Assembly (NCBI GenBank): GCA_035647815.1
Contig: DASRMR010000008.1
Coordinates: forward strand, 1 to 64,000
Source: JAAYRQ01 sp035647815
GTDB lineage: Bacteria > Bacillota > Syntrophomonadia > Syntrophomonadales > Syntrophomonadaceae
Direction: 5' to 3'
Length of the DNA: 64,000 nucleotides
In this document: positions 52,986 through 62,872 of the stretch, piece by piece
Position numbering within the stretch: the first letter of the stretch is position 1
Layout: the number at the start of each line of letters is the position of its first letter
The notes under the pieces: generated by a model
The model's database searches: none
The model's input: only the letters and a program-made list of their open reading frames with translations
What the model was told of the DNA's origin: nothing
Program-made: the position numbers and the translations under genes

Positions 52986-53363
52986 TTATTTTTTCTTAGG
53001 TCTCTTGGTGCCATATTTAGATCTGCTTTGGCCACGATCTTGCACCCCAGCTGCATCAAGAGCTCCCCTGACAATATGATACCTAACACCTGGCAAGTCT
53101 TTTATTCTTCCCCCTCTAATTAGAACAACGGAGTGTTCTTGAAGGTTGTGACCTATACCAGGAATATATGCTGTAACTTCCATTCCATTAGTCAGCCTTA
53201 CTCTAGCAATTTTGCGCAAAGCTGAATTCGGCTTTTTTGGAGTAGTAGTATAAACGCGCGTACATACGCCCCTTTTTTGTGGACTGCCTTTAAGGGCTGG
53301 CGCAGCTGACTTAACTGTCTCTTTTTTTCTTCCTTTTTTAACTAACTGATTAATTGTCGGCAT
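52986..53363 (-). CDS. rpsL: 30S ribosomal protein S12
   Basis: A 125-residue S12 of the decoding centre. The segment T-P-K-K-P-N-S-A-L-R-K includes the lysine linked to streptomycin response; it is the sensitive-type Lys. Confidence 0.97.
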   Translation of the reverse strand: MPTINQLVKKGRKKETVKSAAPALKGSPQKRGVCTRVYTTTPKKPNSALRKIARVRLTNGMEVTAYIPGIGHNLQEHSVVLIRGGRIKDLPGVRYHIVRGALDAAGVQDRGQSRSKYGTKRPKKK

Positions 53364-53383
53364 ACTTGTACCTCCTCCCTTAG

Positions 53384-53632
53384 TTATTCATTTAGTATAG
53401 CTACCGTTGCTGAACCAATATCTATCCCACAAGCATGGCCTAATGTTTCCATAGTCTCGACCATCTCGTATTCTATAAAATTCTCTTCGCAAGCTTGCTT
53501 TATAAGGCTAGTAATGTGTGGTTCAGCATCACAAGCAACATATACTTTTTTAGCCTGTTTTTTGGCAATAGCCTTTTTCACTTGCTTAGTGCCAACTACC
53601 TTAGCCTGATTTTCTAAGTTTTGAAGTGGCAA
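53384..53632 (-). CDS. L7Ae-family ribosomal protein (YbxF-like)
   Basis: An 82-residue L7Ae/L30e-fold protein of the kind found between rpoC and rpsL in Firmicutes (YbxF/YlxQ group), which bind kink-turn RNA. TTG start six bases after GGAGG. Key features are V-K-K-A-I and V-Y-V-A-C-D-A-E-P. Its partner RNA is not known from the sequence. Confidence 0.9.
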   Translation of the reverse strand: MPLQNLENQAKVVGTKQVKKAIAKKQAKKVYVACDAEPHITSLIKQACEENFIEYEMVETMETLGHACGIDIGSATVAILNE

Positions 53633-53745
53633 GAATTTACCTCCTTTATTAGCTATCTAAAGTTAAACATAGATAAAAAACGAGCTTCTTCGCCGCGCAC
53701 CTAGTTATTGTAGCACCTAGCAATGTTACAGTCAAACACTTTATC

Positions 53746-53776
53746 TGACAATAAAATGTCAGTCATTTTATTGTCA
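53746..53776 (-). terminator. Hairpin between rpoC and the L7Ae-like gene
   Basis: A perfect 13-bp AT-rich stem pairs 53746-53758 with 53764-53776 around a five-base loop. It lacks a T-run, so it may attenuate rather than end the transcript. Confidence 0.45.
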
Positions 53777-53780
53777 TTTA

Positions 53781-56700
53781 TTATGCTTTTTCCTTAGTAG
53801 TAACATGCGGTTCTATGTCTGTATAAATTGAATAACCAGTGCCCGCAGGAATTAACTTACCTATTATAACGTTTTCTTTTAAGCCAATTAAGTAGTCAAC
53901 CTTACCTTTAATTGCTGCCTCGGTTAAGACCTTAGTCGTTTCTTGGAAAGAAGCTGCCGATAAGAATGACTCAGTATTAAGTGATGCTTTAGTAATTCCG
54001 AGCAACATAGGTGAACACACTGCTGGAAGTAAATCATTTTCAATAGATCGTAAATTCTCATCTTCAAAAGTTGCAATATTTTCAAAAGCTCCTGGTAATA
54101 ATGATGTTCCACCTGCATCTTCAATCTTTACTTTTTTAAGCATCTGGCGGATTATGATCTCAATATGTTTATCACTTATATCTACACCCTGAGAACGATA
54201 AACCTTCTGTACTTCTTCCAATAAATATCTTTGTACCTCTAGCAAGCCCTTAGTCTTAAGAATATCATGCGGATTTAAAGGTCCTTCAGATAAGGCATCC
54301 CCAGTCTCAACATAATCACCTTCGGATACTTTGAGTCTAGAACCATAATGAACTAGATAAGCACCTAATTCTTCATCATCGTCACCATATATTTGTACTT
54401 GTCTGCGCCCTTTATTTTCCCCAAACTTTACTTTGCCATTAATTTCCGCTACTACTGCCTGCCCTTTAGGCTTACGAACTTCAAATAATTCTTCAACTCG
54501 TGGCAGACCTCTAGTAATATCTTCACCCGCAACTCCACCAGTATGGAAAGTACGCATGGTCAACTGTGTTCCCGGCTCCCCAATAGATTGGGCAGCTATA
54601 GTTCCAACAGCCTCACCTATTTCAACATCATAGCCAGTTGCTAAGTTTCTTCCATAACATTTTTTGCATACTCCATGTTTGGTTTTGCAAGTTAAAACTG
54701 TCCTGATTCTTATACTTTCAATACCTGCTTCTTCAATTGCAACAGCATCTTCATCATCTATCATCTGATTTTCTTCTATTAATACTTCCCCTGTTTGAGG
54801 ATGAACTAAGGTATCAATTGATACTCTACCGATAATACGTTGTTGCAATGGTTCGATTAGTTGTGAACCTTCGGTTATTTTCTCTACCCATATGCCTTCT
54901 GCAGACTCACAATCTTGTTCGCGCACAATAACATCTTGAGATACATCTACTAACCTCCTAGTAAGGTACCCGGAATCAGCAGTTCTTAAAGCTGTATCGG
55001 CTAAACCTTTACGTGCACCGTGCGTAGATATGAAATACTCCAAGACAGTCAGACCTTCTCGGAAATTCGCCTTAATCGGTAAATCAATAATTCTACCTGA
55101 TGGATCTGCCATAAGACCACGCATACCTGCTAACTGGCGAATCTGCTGGAAGTTCCCTCTAGCTCCTGAAACTGCCATCATATATACAGGGTTGTCTTCA
55201 CTCAGCGTAGCTTTTAAGGCATCAGTTATATCATCTGTAGCTTTAGTCCATATCTCAATTATTTGCTCATGTCTTTCGTCTTCAGTAATTAAACCTACCA
55301 TGAAATCTTGTTCTATTGAATTGACAACTTCGTCTGCAGCTTTTATGATCGCATCTTTAGCTAAAGGAGTTTTAAAATCAGTTACGCCTACACTAATTCC
55401 TGCTTGGGTTGCATAGCGAAAGCCTAAACTTTTAAGACCATCAAGCATTATAGCTGTTTTAGCATTACCTTCACTTCTATAACAATCGTAAACGATTTCG
55501 CCTAGTTTTTTCTTGTCTATAATTTCGTTGAAAAACCCTAGACTAGCAGGGATTATTTCGTTTAGTATAACCCTGCCCATAGATGTCTCTAATAACTGAT
55601 GTTCCTGCTTCAACTCCGACTCTTCTACAGAATCAATAATAGGAAGCCTGACCTTTATTTTTTCGTGTAATTTAATATGTCCTAATTCAAAAGCCATTAT
55701 TGCTTCTTCGGGGGAACTAAAAGCTTTGGGCTTCTCTATATCCCAGTCTTTTTTATTTATATAGGTTAGATAATATAAACCAATAACCATGTCTTGGGTA
55801 GGTGTTACTACTGGTTTACCATCTTTTGGGTTCAAGATATTATTACTAGCTAACATTAATAACCTAGCTTCAGTTTGGGCTTCAGCAGAAAGAGGTACAT
55901 GTACTGCCATCTGGTCACCATCAAAGTCAGCATTATAAGCTGTACATACCAGAGGATGTAATTGTAGTGCACGCCCTTCGACTAACACTGGTTCAAAAGC
56001 CTGAATACCTAGGCGGTGTAATGTAGGAGCACGGTTTAGTAATACGGGATGTTCGTGAATAACATCTTCGAGAATATCCCATACTTCCTCACGGCCTCTT
56101 TCTACCATCTTTTTCGCACTCTTAATATTAGACGCAATAGTTCTATCTACTAGCTTTTTCATAACAAATGGTTTAAAAAGTTCTAAGGCCATTTCTTTCG
56201 GTAGACCACATTGATGTATTTTAAGTGCTGGGCCTACAACGATAACAGATCTTCCCGAATAATCTACTCGTTTTCCTAATAAGTTTTGCCTAAAACGTCC
56301 TTGTTTACCTTTTAACATATCACTTAGTGATTTTAAAGCCCGATTACCTGGACCTGTTACTGGACGGCCACGTCTTCCATTATCAACTAAGGCATCGACT
56401 GCTTCTTGCAACATTCGCTTTTCATTACGTACGATTATATCTGGTGCACCTAAATCTAGTAGTCTCTTTAAGCGATTGTTCCTATTTATAACTCTGCGAT
56501 ATAGATCATTTAAATCTGAAGTAGCAAATCTACCACCATCAAGTTGTACCATCGGCCTTAATTCTGGAGGAATAACCGGTAATACATTCATAACGATCCA
56601 TTCAGGATTATTAGTCGATAAGCGAAAAGCTTCCATAACTTCTAATCTTCTAATAGCTCTGCTTTTACGCTGACCTCTAGTAGTATTAATTTCTTCTTTT

Positions 56701-57272
56701 AGTTCTATAGATTCTTTCTCTAGTTCAATCGTATTCAACAGTTTTTTTATCGCATCAGCACCGATTGATGCCGTAAAACTATCTCCATATCTTTGCCTGT
56801 TTTCCCTATATTCAGTCTCATTTAACAATTGTTTCTTCAATAAGGGAGTATCTCCAGGATCAATAACTATATAGTTGACAAAATATATTACTTTTTCCAA
56901 AATCTTAGGTGACATATCTAATAGTAATCCCATGCGACTCGGGATACCTTTTAAATACCAAATATGACATACATCAGCTGCTAACTCTATATGCCCCATT
57001 CTCTCACGACGGACTTTAGATGTAGTTACCTCAACACCACAACGATCACAGACAATACCTCTATGTCTGACCCTCTTATATTTGCCACAATGACATTCCC
57101 AGTCTTTTACAGGGCCGAAAATCTTTTCACAAAATAACCCTTCTTTTTCGGGTCTTAAAGTTCGATAGTTGATTGTTTCAGGTTTTTTTACTTCCCCACT
57201 ACTCCAAGAACGAATCTGCTCTGGGGAAGCTAAAGATATCTTAATTCGATCAAAATTGTTGACATCTAACAA
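53781..57272 (-). CDS. rpoC: RNA polymerase beta' subunit
   Basis: A 1163-residue beta'. The N-terminal zinc site C-H-C ... C-D-R-C starts near residue 59; the catalytic N-A-D-F-D-G-D-Q-M binds the active-site magnesium; a second C-x-C-like zinc set is near residue 880. TTG start (57270-57272), eight bases after GGGAG. 104 bases after rpoB. Confidence 0.96.
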   Translation of the reverse strand: MLDVNNFDRIKISLASPEQIRSWSSGEVKKPETINYRTLRPEKEGLFCEKIFGPVKDWECHCGKYKRVRHRGIVCDRCGVEVTTSKVRRERMGHIELAADVCHIWYLKGIPSRMGLLLDMSPKILEKVIYFVNYIVIDPGDTPLLKKQLLNETEYRENRQRYGDSFTASIGADAIKKLLNTIELEKESIELKEEINTTRGQRKSRAIRRLEVMEAFRLSTNNPEWIVMNVLPVIPPELRPMVQLDGGRFATSDLNDLYRRVINRNNRLKRLLDLGAPDIIVRNEKRMLQEAVDALVDNGRRGRPVTGPGNRALKSLSDMLKGKQGRFRQNLLGKRVDYSGRSVIVVGPALKIHQCGLPKEMALELFKPFVMKKLVDRTIASNIKSAKKMVERGREEVWDILEDVIHEHPVLLNRAPTLHRLGIQAFEPVLVEGRALQLHPLVCTAYNADFDGDQMAVHVPLSAEAQTEARLLMLASNNILNPKDGKPVVTPTQDMVIGLYYLTYINKKDWDIEKPKAFSSPEEAIMAFELGHIKLHEKIKVRLPIIDSVEESELKQEHQLLETSMGRVILNEIIPASLGFFNEIIDKKKLGEIVYDCYRSEGNAKTAIMLDGLKSLGFRYATQAGISVGVTDFKTPLAKDAIIKAADEVVNSIEQDFMVGLITEDERHEQIIEIWTKATDDITDALKATLSEDNPVYMMAVSGARGNFQQIRQLAGMRGLMADPSGRIIDLPIKANFREGLTVLEYFISTHGARKGLADTALRTADSGYLTRRLVDVSQDVIVREQDCESAEGIWVEKITEGSQLIEPLQQRIIGRVSIDTLVHPQTGEVLIEENQMIDDEDAVAIEEAGIESIRIRTVLTCKTKHGVCKKCYGRNLATGYDVEIGEAVGTIAAQSIGEPGTQLTMRTFHTGGVAGEDITRGLPRVEELFEVRKPKGQAVVAEINGKVKFGENKGRRQVQIYGDDDEELGAYLVHYGSRLKVSEGDYVETGDALSEGPLNPHDILKTKGLLEVQRYLLEEVQKVYRSQGVDISDKHIEIIIRQMLKKVKIEDAGGTSLLPGAFENIATFEDENLRSIENDLLPAVCSPMLLGITKASLNTESFLSAASFQETTKVLTEAAIKGKVDYLIGLKENVIIGKLIPAGTGYSIYTDIEPHVTTKEKA

Positions 57273-57376
57273 GTCAGTCTCTCCCTTCCAGAAGAATAGT
57301 TGCTAACTATTTTGCTTAGCACTTCCAAGTTAGTACTTTTATATAAAACTTCTAAATCTTTGTTTTTGCTTTTCAC

Positions 57377-60300
57377 CTAATTAGAACCAGGTAATTTCTC
57401 AGGTAACTCAACACCTAGTTCCTTAGCCTTTTCTCTTTCATTAACCTCAAAATTCGGGTCCTGAATAAGTATTTCTTTGTCGTCACTAGATAAAACTTTT
57501 ACATCTAAAGCTAAACTTTGCAGTTCCTTAATTAGCACTTTAAAGCCTTCAGGTACTCCAGGTTTAGGAATATTTTCACCCTTAACAATAGATTCATAAG
57601 TCTTGAGACGACCTACCACATCATCAGATTTAACTGTCAACATTTCTTGCAAGGTATATGCAGCTCCGTAAGCCTCTAAGGCCCATACTTCCATTTCGCC
57701 AAATCTTTGGCCTCCGAATTGCGCTTTACCTCCTAGTGGTTGCTGGGTTACTAATGAATAGGGACCAATAGACCTAGCATGTATCTTGTCATCGACAAGA
57801 TGAGCTAGTTTAAGCATATATACATAACCAACTGTAACCTCATTGTCAAAAGGTTGACCAGTACGTCCATCATAAAGAATTGTCTTACCATTTTCAGGTA
57901 AGCCAGCTTCCCGAAGCTTTTCAAAAATATCTTCTTCATTAGCCCCATCAAATACTGATGTCGCAACATTAAAACCTAATGTCTTAGCAGCCCAACCCAT
58001 ATGACATTCTAATATTTGTCCAATATTCATACGTGATGGGACGCCTAGAGGGTTTAAAACTATCTGGACAGGTGTTCCATCTTCTAAAAACGGCATATCT
58101 TCTTCGGGTAATATCCTAGATATAACCCCTTTATTCCCATGACGACCTGCCATCTTATCTCCTTCTGATATCTTCCTTTTTTGGGCAATATAAACCCTAA
58201 CTAATTGGTTAACACCAGGTGGCAGCTCATCCCCTTCTTCTCGGGCAAATCTTTTGACTGCTACTATTTTCCCTGCTTGCCCATGGGGCACTCTCAAGGA
58301 AGAATCTCTAACTTCACGAGCCTTTTCGCCAAATATTGCCCTGAGTAATCTTTCTTCAGGAGTAAGTTCAGTTTCTCCTTTAGGTGTTACTTTGCCGACT
58401 AATATATCGTCTGGCCTTACTTCTGCACCTACTCTTATTACTCCGAATTCATCGAGATTTCTTAACATATCTTCCGAAACATTAGGAATATCGCGTGTAA
58501 TTTCTTCTGGGCCTAATTTAGTATCACGAGCATCTGACTCATGTTCTTCTATATGAATAGAAGTAAAAACATCTTCTTTTACTAGTTTTTCAGAAATTAA
58601 AATAGCATCTTCATAGTTGTAACCTTCCCAAGGCATAAAAGCTACCAAAATGTTTTTCCCTAATGCTAGTTCACCATTATCAGTACTAGGACCATCAGCG
58701 ATAATCTCATCTGCCTCAACCCTATCGCCAACTTCGACTAGCGGTCTTTGGTTATAACAAGTACCTTGGTTAGAACGAATAAATTTCAAGATTTCATAAG
58801 TATCTACTATACCGTGATCACTTTCTATAGTTATTTGATTAGCACTAACCTGCTTAACTATACCTGCCCTCTTACTTATGACTACTGCACCTGAATCTTT
58901 GGCAGCTTTGTATTCCAAACCAGTTCCAACGATGGGTGATTCAGCTTTCAATAAGGGCACTGCCTGTCTCTGCATGTTTGCCCCCATAAGAGCACGGTTA
59001 GCATCATCATTTTCCAAAAATGGAATTAAGGATGTTGCTACACTAAACACTTGTTTAGGCGACACATCCATATAATCTAGTCTGTCTTTTGAAACTTCTA
59101 AAATATCCTCAAACCAACGTGCTTCAACTCTATCATCCATAAAACGGCCTTCCGGATCGAGTGGCGCATTAGCTTGGGCTACAATAAATTCATCTTCCTC
59201 ATCAGCAGAAAGATATTCTATTTCATCTAGTACTCGCCCATTATCCTTATCTACTTTCCGATAAGGGGTTTCTATAAAACCGAAATCGTTAACTCGTCCA
59301 TAAGTAGCTAGTGAACCTATTAGTCCAATATTAGGACCTTCCGGTGTTTCTATCGGACATATCCTGCCATAATGAGAATGGTGGACATCTCTTACCTGGA
59401 AACCGGCTCGCTCACGAGTTAGTCCTCCAGGACCTAAAGCGCTTAAGCGCCTTTTATGAGTAAGCTCCGCCAATGGATTAGTTTGATCCATAAATTGCGA
59501 TAGTTGAGAACTTCCGAAGAACTCCTTAACTGCCGCAGTAATTGGTCTAATATTTATTAATGCTTGGGGTGTAAGGGTTTCTACATCATGAATACTCATT
59601 CTTTCCCTTACGACTCTTTCCATCCTTACCAAGCCAGTCCTAAACTGATTTTGTAATAATTCACCAATAGACCTAAGCCTTCTATTGCCTAGGTGGTCAA
59701 TTACATCCGTTTTTCCCTCACCATCGATAAGCTTAAGCATGTAACCGATAGTTTTAGTTATATCTTCTAAAGTTAAATTACGAGTTTTTAACGCAATATC
59801 TATTCCGAGCTTTTTGTTGACTTTATAACGGCCAACATTGGCCATATCATAACGACGCTCATCAAAGAACAAATTATTAATAAGAGTTTCTGCCGCATCT
59901 TCAGTCGCCATTTCACCTGGTCTTAAACGACGATAAAATTCTATCAAGGCTTCTTTCTTATTGGTTGTAGTATCTTTACCTAAGGTCTTGACCATCGTCT
60001 CATGGTTATCGTATAATTCTAGAATAGCTTCATTAGTCTCATAACCTAATGCGCGCAAAAATACTGTAACAGGTATTTTTCTGGTTTTATCTACACGAGT
60101 GTAAATAAGACCCGCACTATCCATTTCCAACTCAAACCAAGCACCACGATTTGGTATAATGGTAGCACCATATAATGTCCTACCAGCAACATCCATTCTT
60201 TCGCTAAAGTATACCCCCGGTGATTTAACCAACTGACTAACGACTACTCTCTCAGCACCGTTAATAATAAATGTGCCTTTATCGGTCATAAGTGGAAGAT

Positions 60301-60637
60301 CACCCATGTAGACTTCAGATTCCTTGATTTCCCCAGTTTCCTTTTCCGTTAACCTAACTTTTAGTTTTAATGGAGCTTGATAACTTACATCCCGTTCCTT
60401 ACATTCGTTAACCGAGTACTTAGGATCACCAATACCATAATCAAGAAAAGCCAAAGTAAGATTATCCGTAAAATCGGATATAGGGAAAACCTCGCCTAAT
60501 GCTTCTCGCAAGCCATGTTCTAAAAACCAATTATACGAGCTTAATTGCACTTGGATTAGATTAGGGAGCCCAATAGGTTCGTCAATTTCAGTATAGCTTA
60601 GTCTCTTAACTTTCCCATATTCCTGAATGTGAGCCAA
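57377..60637 (-). CDS. rpoB: RNA polymerase beta subunit
   Basis: A 1086-residue beta subunit lacking large lineage-specific insertions. The rifampicin region reads S-S-Q-L-S-Q-F-M-D-Q-T-N-P-L and has the normal sensitive-type residues. TTG start (60635-60637) after AGGGGTG. A consensus promoter lies about 130 bases upstream. Confidence 0.96.
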   Translation of the reverse strand: MAHIQEYGKVKRLSYTEIDEPIGLPNLIQVQLSSYNWFLEHGLREALGEVFPISDFTDNLTLAFLDYGIGDPKYSVNECKERDVSYQAPLKLKVRLTEKETGEIKESEVYMGDLPLMTDKGTFIINGAERVVVSQLVKSPGVYFSERMDVAGRTLYGATIIPNRGAWFELEMDSAGLIYTRVDKTRKIPVTVFLRALGYETNEAILELYDNHETMVKTLGKDTTTNKKEALIEFYRRLRPGEMATEDAAETLINNLFFDERRYDMANVGRYKVNKKLGIDIALKTRNLTLEDITKTIGYMLKLIDGEGKTDVIDHLGNRRLRSIGELLQNQFRTGLVRMERVVRERMSIHDVETLTPQALINIRPITAAVKEFFGSSQLSQFMDQTNPLAELTHKRRLSALGPGGLTRERAGFQVRDVHHSHYGRICPIETPEGPNIGLIGSLATYGRVNDFGFIETPYRKVDKDNGRVLDEIEYLSADEEDEFIVAQANAPLDPEGRFMDDRVEARWFEDILEVSKDRLDYMDVSPKQVFSVATSLIPFLENDDANRALMGANMQRQAVPLLKAESPIVGTGLEYKAAKDSGAVVISKRAGIVKQVSANQITIESDHGIVDTYEILKFIRSNQGTCYNQRPLVEVGDRVEADEIIADGPSTDNGELALGKNILVAFMPWEGYNYEDAILISEKLVKEDVFTSIHIEEHESDARDTKLGPEEITRDIPNVSEDMLRNLDEFGVIRVGAEVRPDDILVGKVTPKGETELTPEERLLRAIFGEKAREVRDSSLRVPHGQAGKIVAVKRFAREEGDELPPGVNQLVRVYIAQKRKISEGDKMAGRHGNKGVISRILPEEDMPFLEDGTPVQIVLNPLGVPSRMNIGQILECHMGWAAKTLGFNVATSVFDGANEEDIFEKLREAGLPENGKTILYDGRTGQPFDNEVTVGYVYMLKLAHLVDDKIHARSIGPYSLVTQQPLGGKAQFGGQRFGEMEVWALEAYGAAYTLQEMLTVKSDDVVGRLKTYESIVKGENIPKPGVPEGFKVLIKELQSLALDVKVLSSDDKEILIQDPNFEVNEREKAKELGVELPEKLPGSN

Positions 60638-60675
60638 TTTATGATCACCCCTTTAAATTATTCCTAAACGAGTGA

Positions 60676-60701
60676 AAAGCAAGGTTAATTGCCAACCTCG
60701 C
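60676..60701 (-). terminator. Attenuator-like hairpin upstream of rpoB
   Basis: Stem GCGAGGTT/AACCTTGC (60694-60701 with 60679-60686, one mismatch or G-U pair) with a seven-base loop, followed on the minus strand by TTTTCACTC. It lies between the promoter and rpoB and could attenuate rpoBC. Confidence 0.45.
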
Positions 60702-60769
60702 CCCTTAACAAGTATTTAGTAGGTGTAAAATCAAATAATGCCATTTCATAATTCGAATGGCAATTATTA

Positions 60770-60798
60770 ATATTATCATAAGAATAAATACGAGTCAA
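60770..60798 (-). promoter_or_regulatory. rpoBC promoter
   Basis: Minus-strand TTGACT (-35, 60793-60798), 17-base spacer, TAATAT (-10, 60770-60775). It would let rpoB-rpoC be transcribed separately from the L10/L12 genes, as the inserted membrane-protein gene would require. Confidence 0.7.
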
Positions 60799-60810
60799 GT
60801 AATAAGCAAA

Positions 60811-61479
60811 TTATTTATCGTCTTTTTTATTTTCATTTATCTCGGCTTGCTCTGCTAAATAATTCTCAATAGAATACTCCTCTTCAATAATATTATCCAC
60901 CCGACTTGTCGCCCTGAAAAATAACAATATTATAACAAATATACCTAGTAAGAAAGTAGATAAACCTAAAATAAGGCCATCAAAAACGATACATTTAGTA
61001 AGATAATCTTTATTATACGATTCTGTCCATCCAGGCATAAGCTTCCATTGAGAAGTTGTGCCACTAATTCTTTCCCCTGTATTTTTAATATAGAACCCTG
61101 GAACGGTAATTTGTAAATTAATCGGTTCTGCAAGATCTTTAGTAATATCTGTTGCTAAATTATTATCTGTACCAATGACACTTACAGCAAAAAGTCCTCG
61201 ATTTTTAGTAGTTACTGTTATAGGAAATTTACCTTCTAAACTATTATACATGTTCCAGTCTGCTGTATGGCGAGAAAATGTACCCTTACTATTTCCTGCT
61301 ACAAACCCCCAATTACACAAATTCGCCGCTAAGTCTTCATTACTAGTTTGAACATTTTCTACTATAGTAGAATCCTCATCCCATATGATTTGCCATTCTG
61401 TTCCCATCGCCGGTGTCTCTACTGATAACACTAAAATAAATGCTATCGTCAAAAATAAGGATATAGACACTTTTCTCAT
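60811..61479 (-). CDS. Membrane-anchored extracytoplasmic protein of unknown function
   Basis: A 222-residue protein with a signal peptide or membrane segment at 1-25 (A-M-G after the core), an external domain of about 135 residues rich in beta-strand pattern and W residues, a transmembrane segment at 165-188, and a charged cytoplasmic tail ending in K-K-D-D-K. I recognise no family. It interrupts the normally contiguous rplL-rpoB order, and a spacer with long direct repeats lies upstream. The start ATG has no close ribosome-binding site. Confidence 0.75.
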   Translation of the reverse strand: MRKVSISLFLTIAFILVLSVETPAMGTEWQIIWDEDSTIVENVQTSNEDLAANLCNWGFVAGNSKGTFSRHTADWNMYNSLEGKFPITVTTKNRGLFAVSVIGTDNNLATDITKDLAEPINLQITVPGFYIKNTGERISGTTSQWKLMPGWTESYNKDYLTKCIVFDGLILGLSTFLLGIFVIILLFFRATSRVDNIIEEEYSIENYLAEQAEINENKKDDK

Positions 61480-61600
61480 TGTTTACATCATTGCCTTTCT
61501 TTGTAAAAATTAAACCTAAATTTAGATTATACTAGAATCATTAAATATTCAATATCGAGTTAAGACGAATGAATGTAAATTATGCGTTTTTATGTCTCAC

Positions 61601-61633
61601 ATTTACCAAGCCAACAAATCTAGCCCCCCGCAA
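61601..61633. repeat. 33-base direct repeat, copy 1
   Basis: Identical at 31 of 33 positions to the copy at 61803-61835; the shared core includes AGCCAACAAATCTAGCCCCC. It lies in the rplL/membrane-protein spacer. Confidence 0.85.
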
Positions 61634-61802
61634 GGTGTAAGAGCATACCTTTCTGAAGAGTGAGAGGAATAAGGCGATATCGAAGACGAGTATATTCTAC
61701 TTACAAATAAGATGACGTTTATTAAAAAACAATAGCCGAATACAAAATTAAGACCGACCTCGAACGGTCAGATAGAGTATGCTCGTCACCGACTCAAAAT
61801 CA
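61634..61802. other. Spacer between the direct repeats, with inner inverted repeats
   Basis: No reading frame is evident. GACGAGTATATTC (61685-61697) and GAGTATGCTCGTC (61775-61787) pair at 11 of 13 positions; GACCG/CGGTC forms a small hairpin at 61752-61769. It could be a small non-autonomous mobile element or a structured RNA. Confidence 0.5.
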
Positions 61803-61835
61803 ATTTACCGAGCCAACAAATCTAGCCCCCCACAA
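61803..61835. repeat. 33-base direct repeat, copy 2
   Basis: Second copy of the 61601 repeat in the same orientation, differing at two positions (G for A near the start, A for G near the end). It ends about 17 bases from the rplL terminator. Confidence 0.85.
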
Positions 61836-61852
61836 TTTATATGTTTCCAACA

Positions 61853-61887
61853 AAAAAGGTGTTGCAATTGCAACACCTTTTTTAAAA
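61853..61887 (-). terminator. Terminator of rplJL
   Basis: The palindrome GGTGTTGCAATTGCAACACC (61858-61877), extended by A/T pairs, followed by TTTTTTG on the minus strand, about 10-20 bases after the rplL stop. Confidence 0.9.
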
Positions 61888-61895
61888 CTTTTATG

Positions 61896-62264
61896 TTATT
61901 TTAACTCTACGCCTCCACCGGCTTCTTCAATCTTACCTTTAATTTCTTCAGCTTCTTCTTTAGAAATTTTTTCTTTAATTGCATTAGGAGCTTCGTCGAC
62001 TAAAGCTTTAGCATCTTTTAAACCTAAACCGGTAATTTCTCTAACTGCTTTAATAACATTGATTTTCTTTTCTCCAATTGAGGTAAGAATTACATCAAAT
62101 TCAGTTTGCTCGTCTTCTGCTTCCGCTTCTGCTGGTGCAGCAGCAACAGCCATTGGAGCAGCGGCACTAACACCAAATTCTTCTTCAAGAGCTTTAACTA
62201 GCTCAGATAATTCTAAAACGGTTAACTCTTTAACAATATCAATAACTTCTGTAACTTTACTCAT
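61896..62264 (-). CDS. rplL: 50S ribosomal protein L7/L12
   Basis: A 122-residue stalk protein. N-terminal dimerisation helix, an Ala-rich hinge (A-A-A-P-A-E-A-E-A), then the C-terminal factor-binding domain (K-I-N-V-I-K-A-V-R-E). Followed by a strong terminator. Confidence 0.97.
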   Translation of the reverse strand: MSKVTEVIDIVKELTVLELSELVKALEEEFGVSAAAPMAVAAAPAEAEAEDEQTEFDVILTSIGEKKINVIKAVREITGLGLKDAKALVDEAPNAIKEKISKEEAEEIKGKIEEAGGGVELK

Positions 62265-62310
62265 TAATAATAACCTCCCGATAATCTTTTTATTATTATA
62301 CTTCTTATAA

Positions 62311-62835
62311 TTAACTAGCCTCTTTTTGTTCCCTAACTTGATCTAAGGCCCTTACTAGACCAGTAATATTTGCATTAAGAACATTAACAAAACCAGTAAT
62401 TGGTGCTTGCATAGTTCCAAGTACTTGGCCTATTAGAACTTCCCGTGGTGGTAGATCAGCTAATGCTTTAATCTGTTCCGCCCCGATCATTTCGCCATCT
62501 ATTAGACCAACTTTAACTTCTAGTTTTTTATACTTTTTCATAAAGTCGTATATAGCTTTAGCAGGACCAACCGGATCTTCATTACTAAAAAGAACTGCAT
62601 TAGGACCTTCAATATGCTCAATAACCTCTTCATGTCCTGAATTTTTAAGGGCAAACTCTGTCAAGGTGTTCTTAAGTACCTTAAACTCTACACCCGGTTG
62701 TCTTAACATATTTCTAAGTTCAGTCATTTCCATAACAGAAATACCACGATAATTCGTAAATACTACTAATGTTGCCTCACTTAGCTTCTGCTCTATTTCC
62801 TGAACAATTTGCTGCTTTTTTTCAAGGTTGGGCAT
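62311..62835 (-). CDS. rplJ: 50S ribosomal protein L10
   Basis: A 174-residue L10 that anchors the L12 stalk to 23S rRNA. I take the second of two adjacent ATGs (62833-62835), seven bases after GGGGG. Preceded by an L10 leader. Confidence 0.96.
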   Translation of the reverse strand: MPNLEKKQQIVQEIEQKLSEATLVVFTNYRGISVMEMTELRNMLRQPGVEFKVLKNTLTEFALKNSGHEEVIEHIEGPNAVLFSNEDPVGPAKAIYDFMKKYKKLEVKVGLIDGEMIGAEQIKALADLPPREVLIGQVLGTMQAPITGFVNVLNANITGLVRALDQVREQKEAS

Positions 62836-62872
62836 CATCTCACCCCCTTTTTTTTAATTTCATCATCAAATC

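Noticed and set aside
61601..61835. Direct repeats as a CRISPR array
   Set aside because: Only two copies, separated by 169 bases, with no cas genes nearby.
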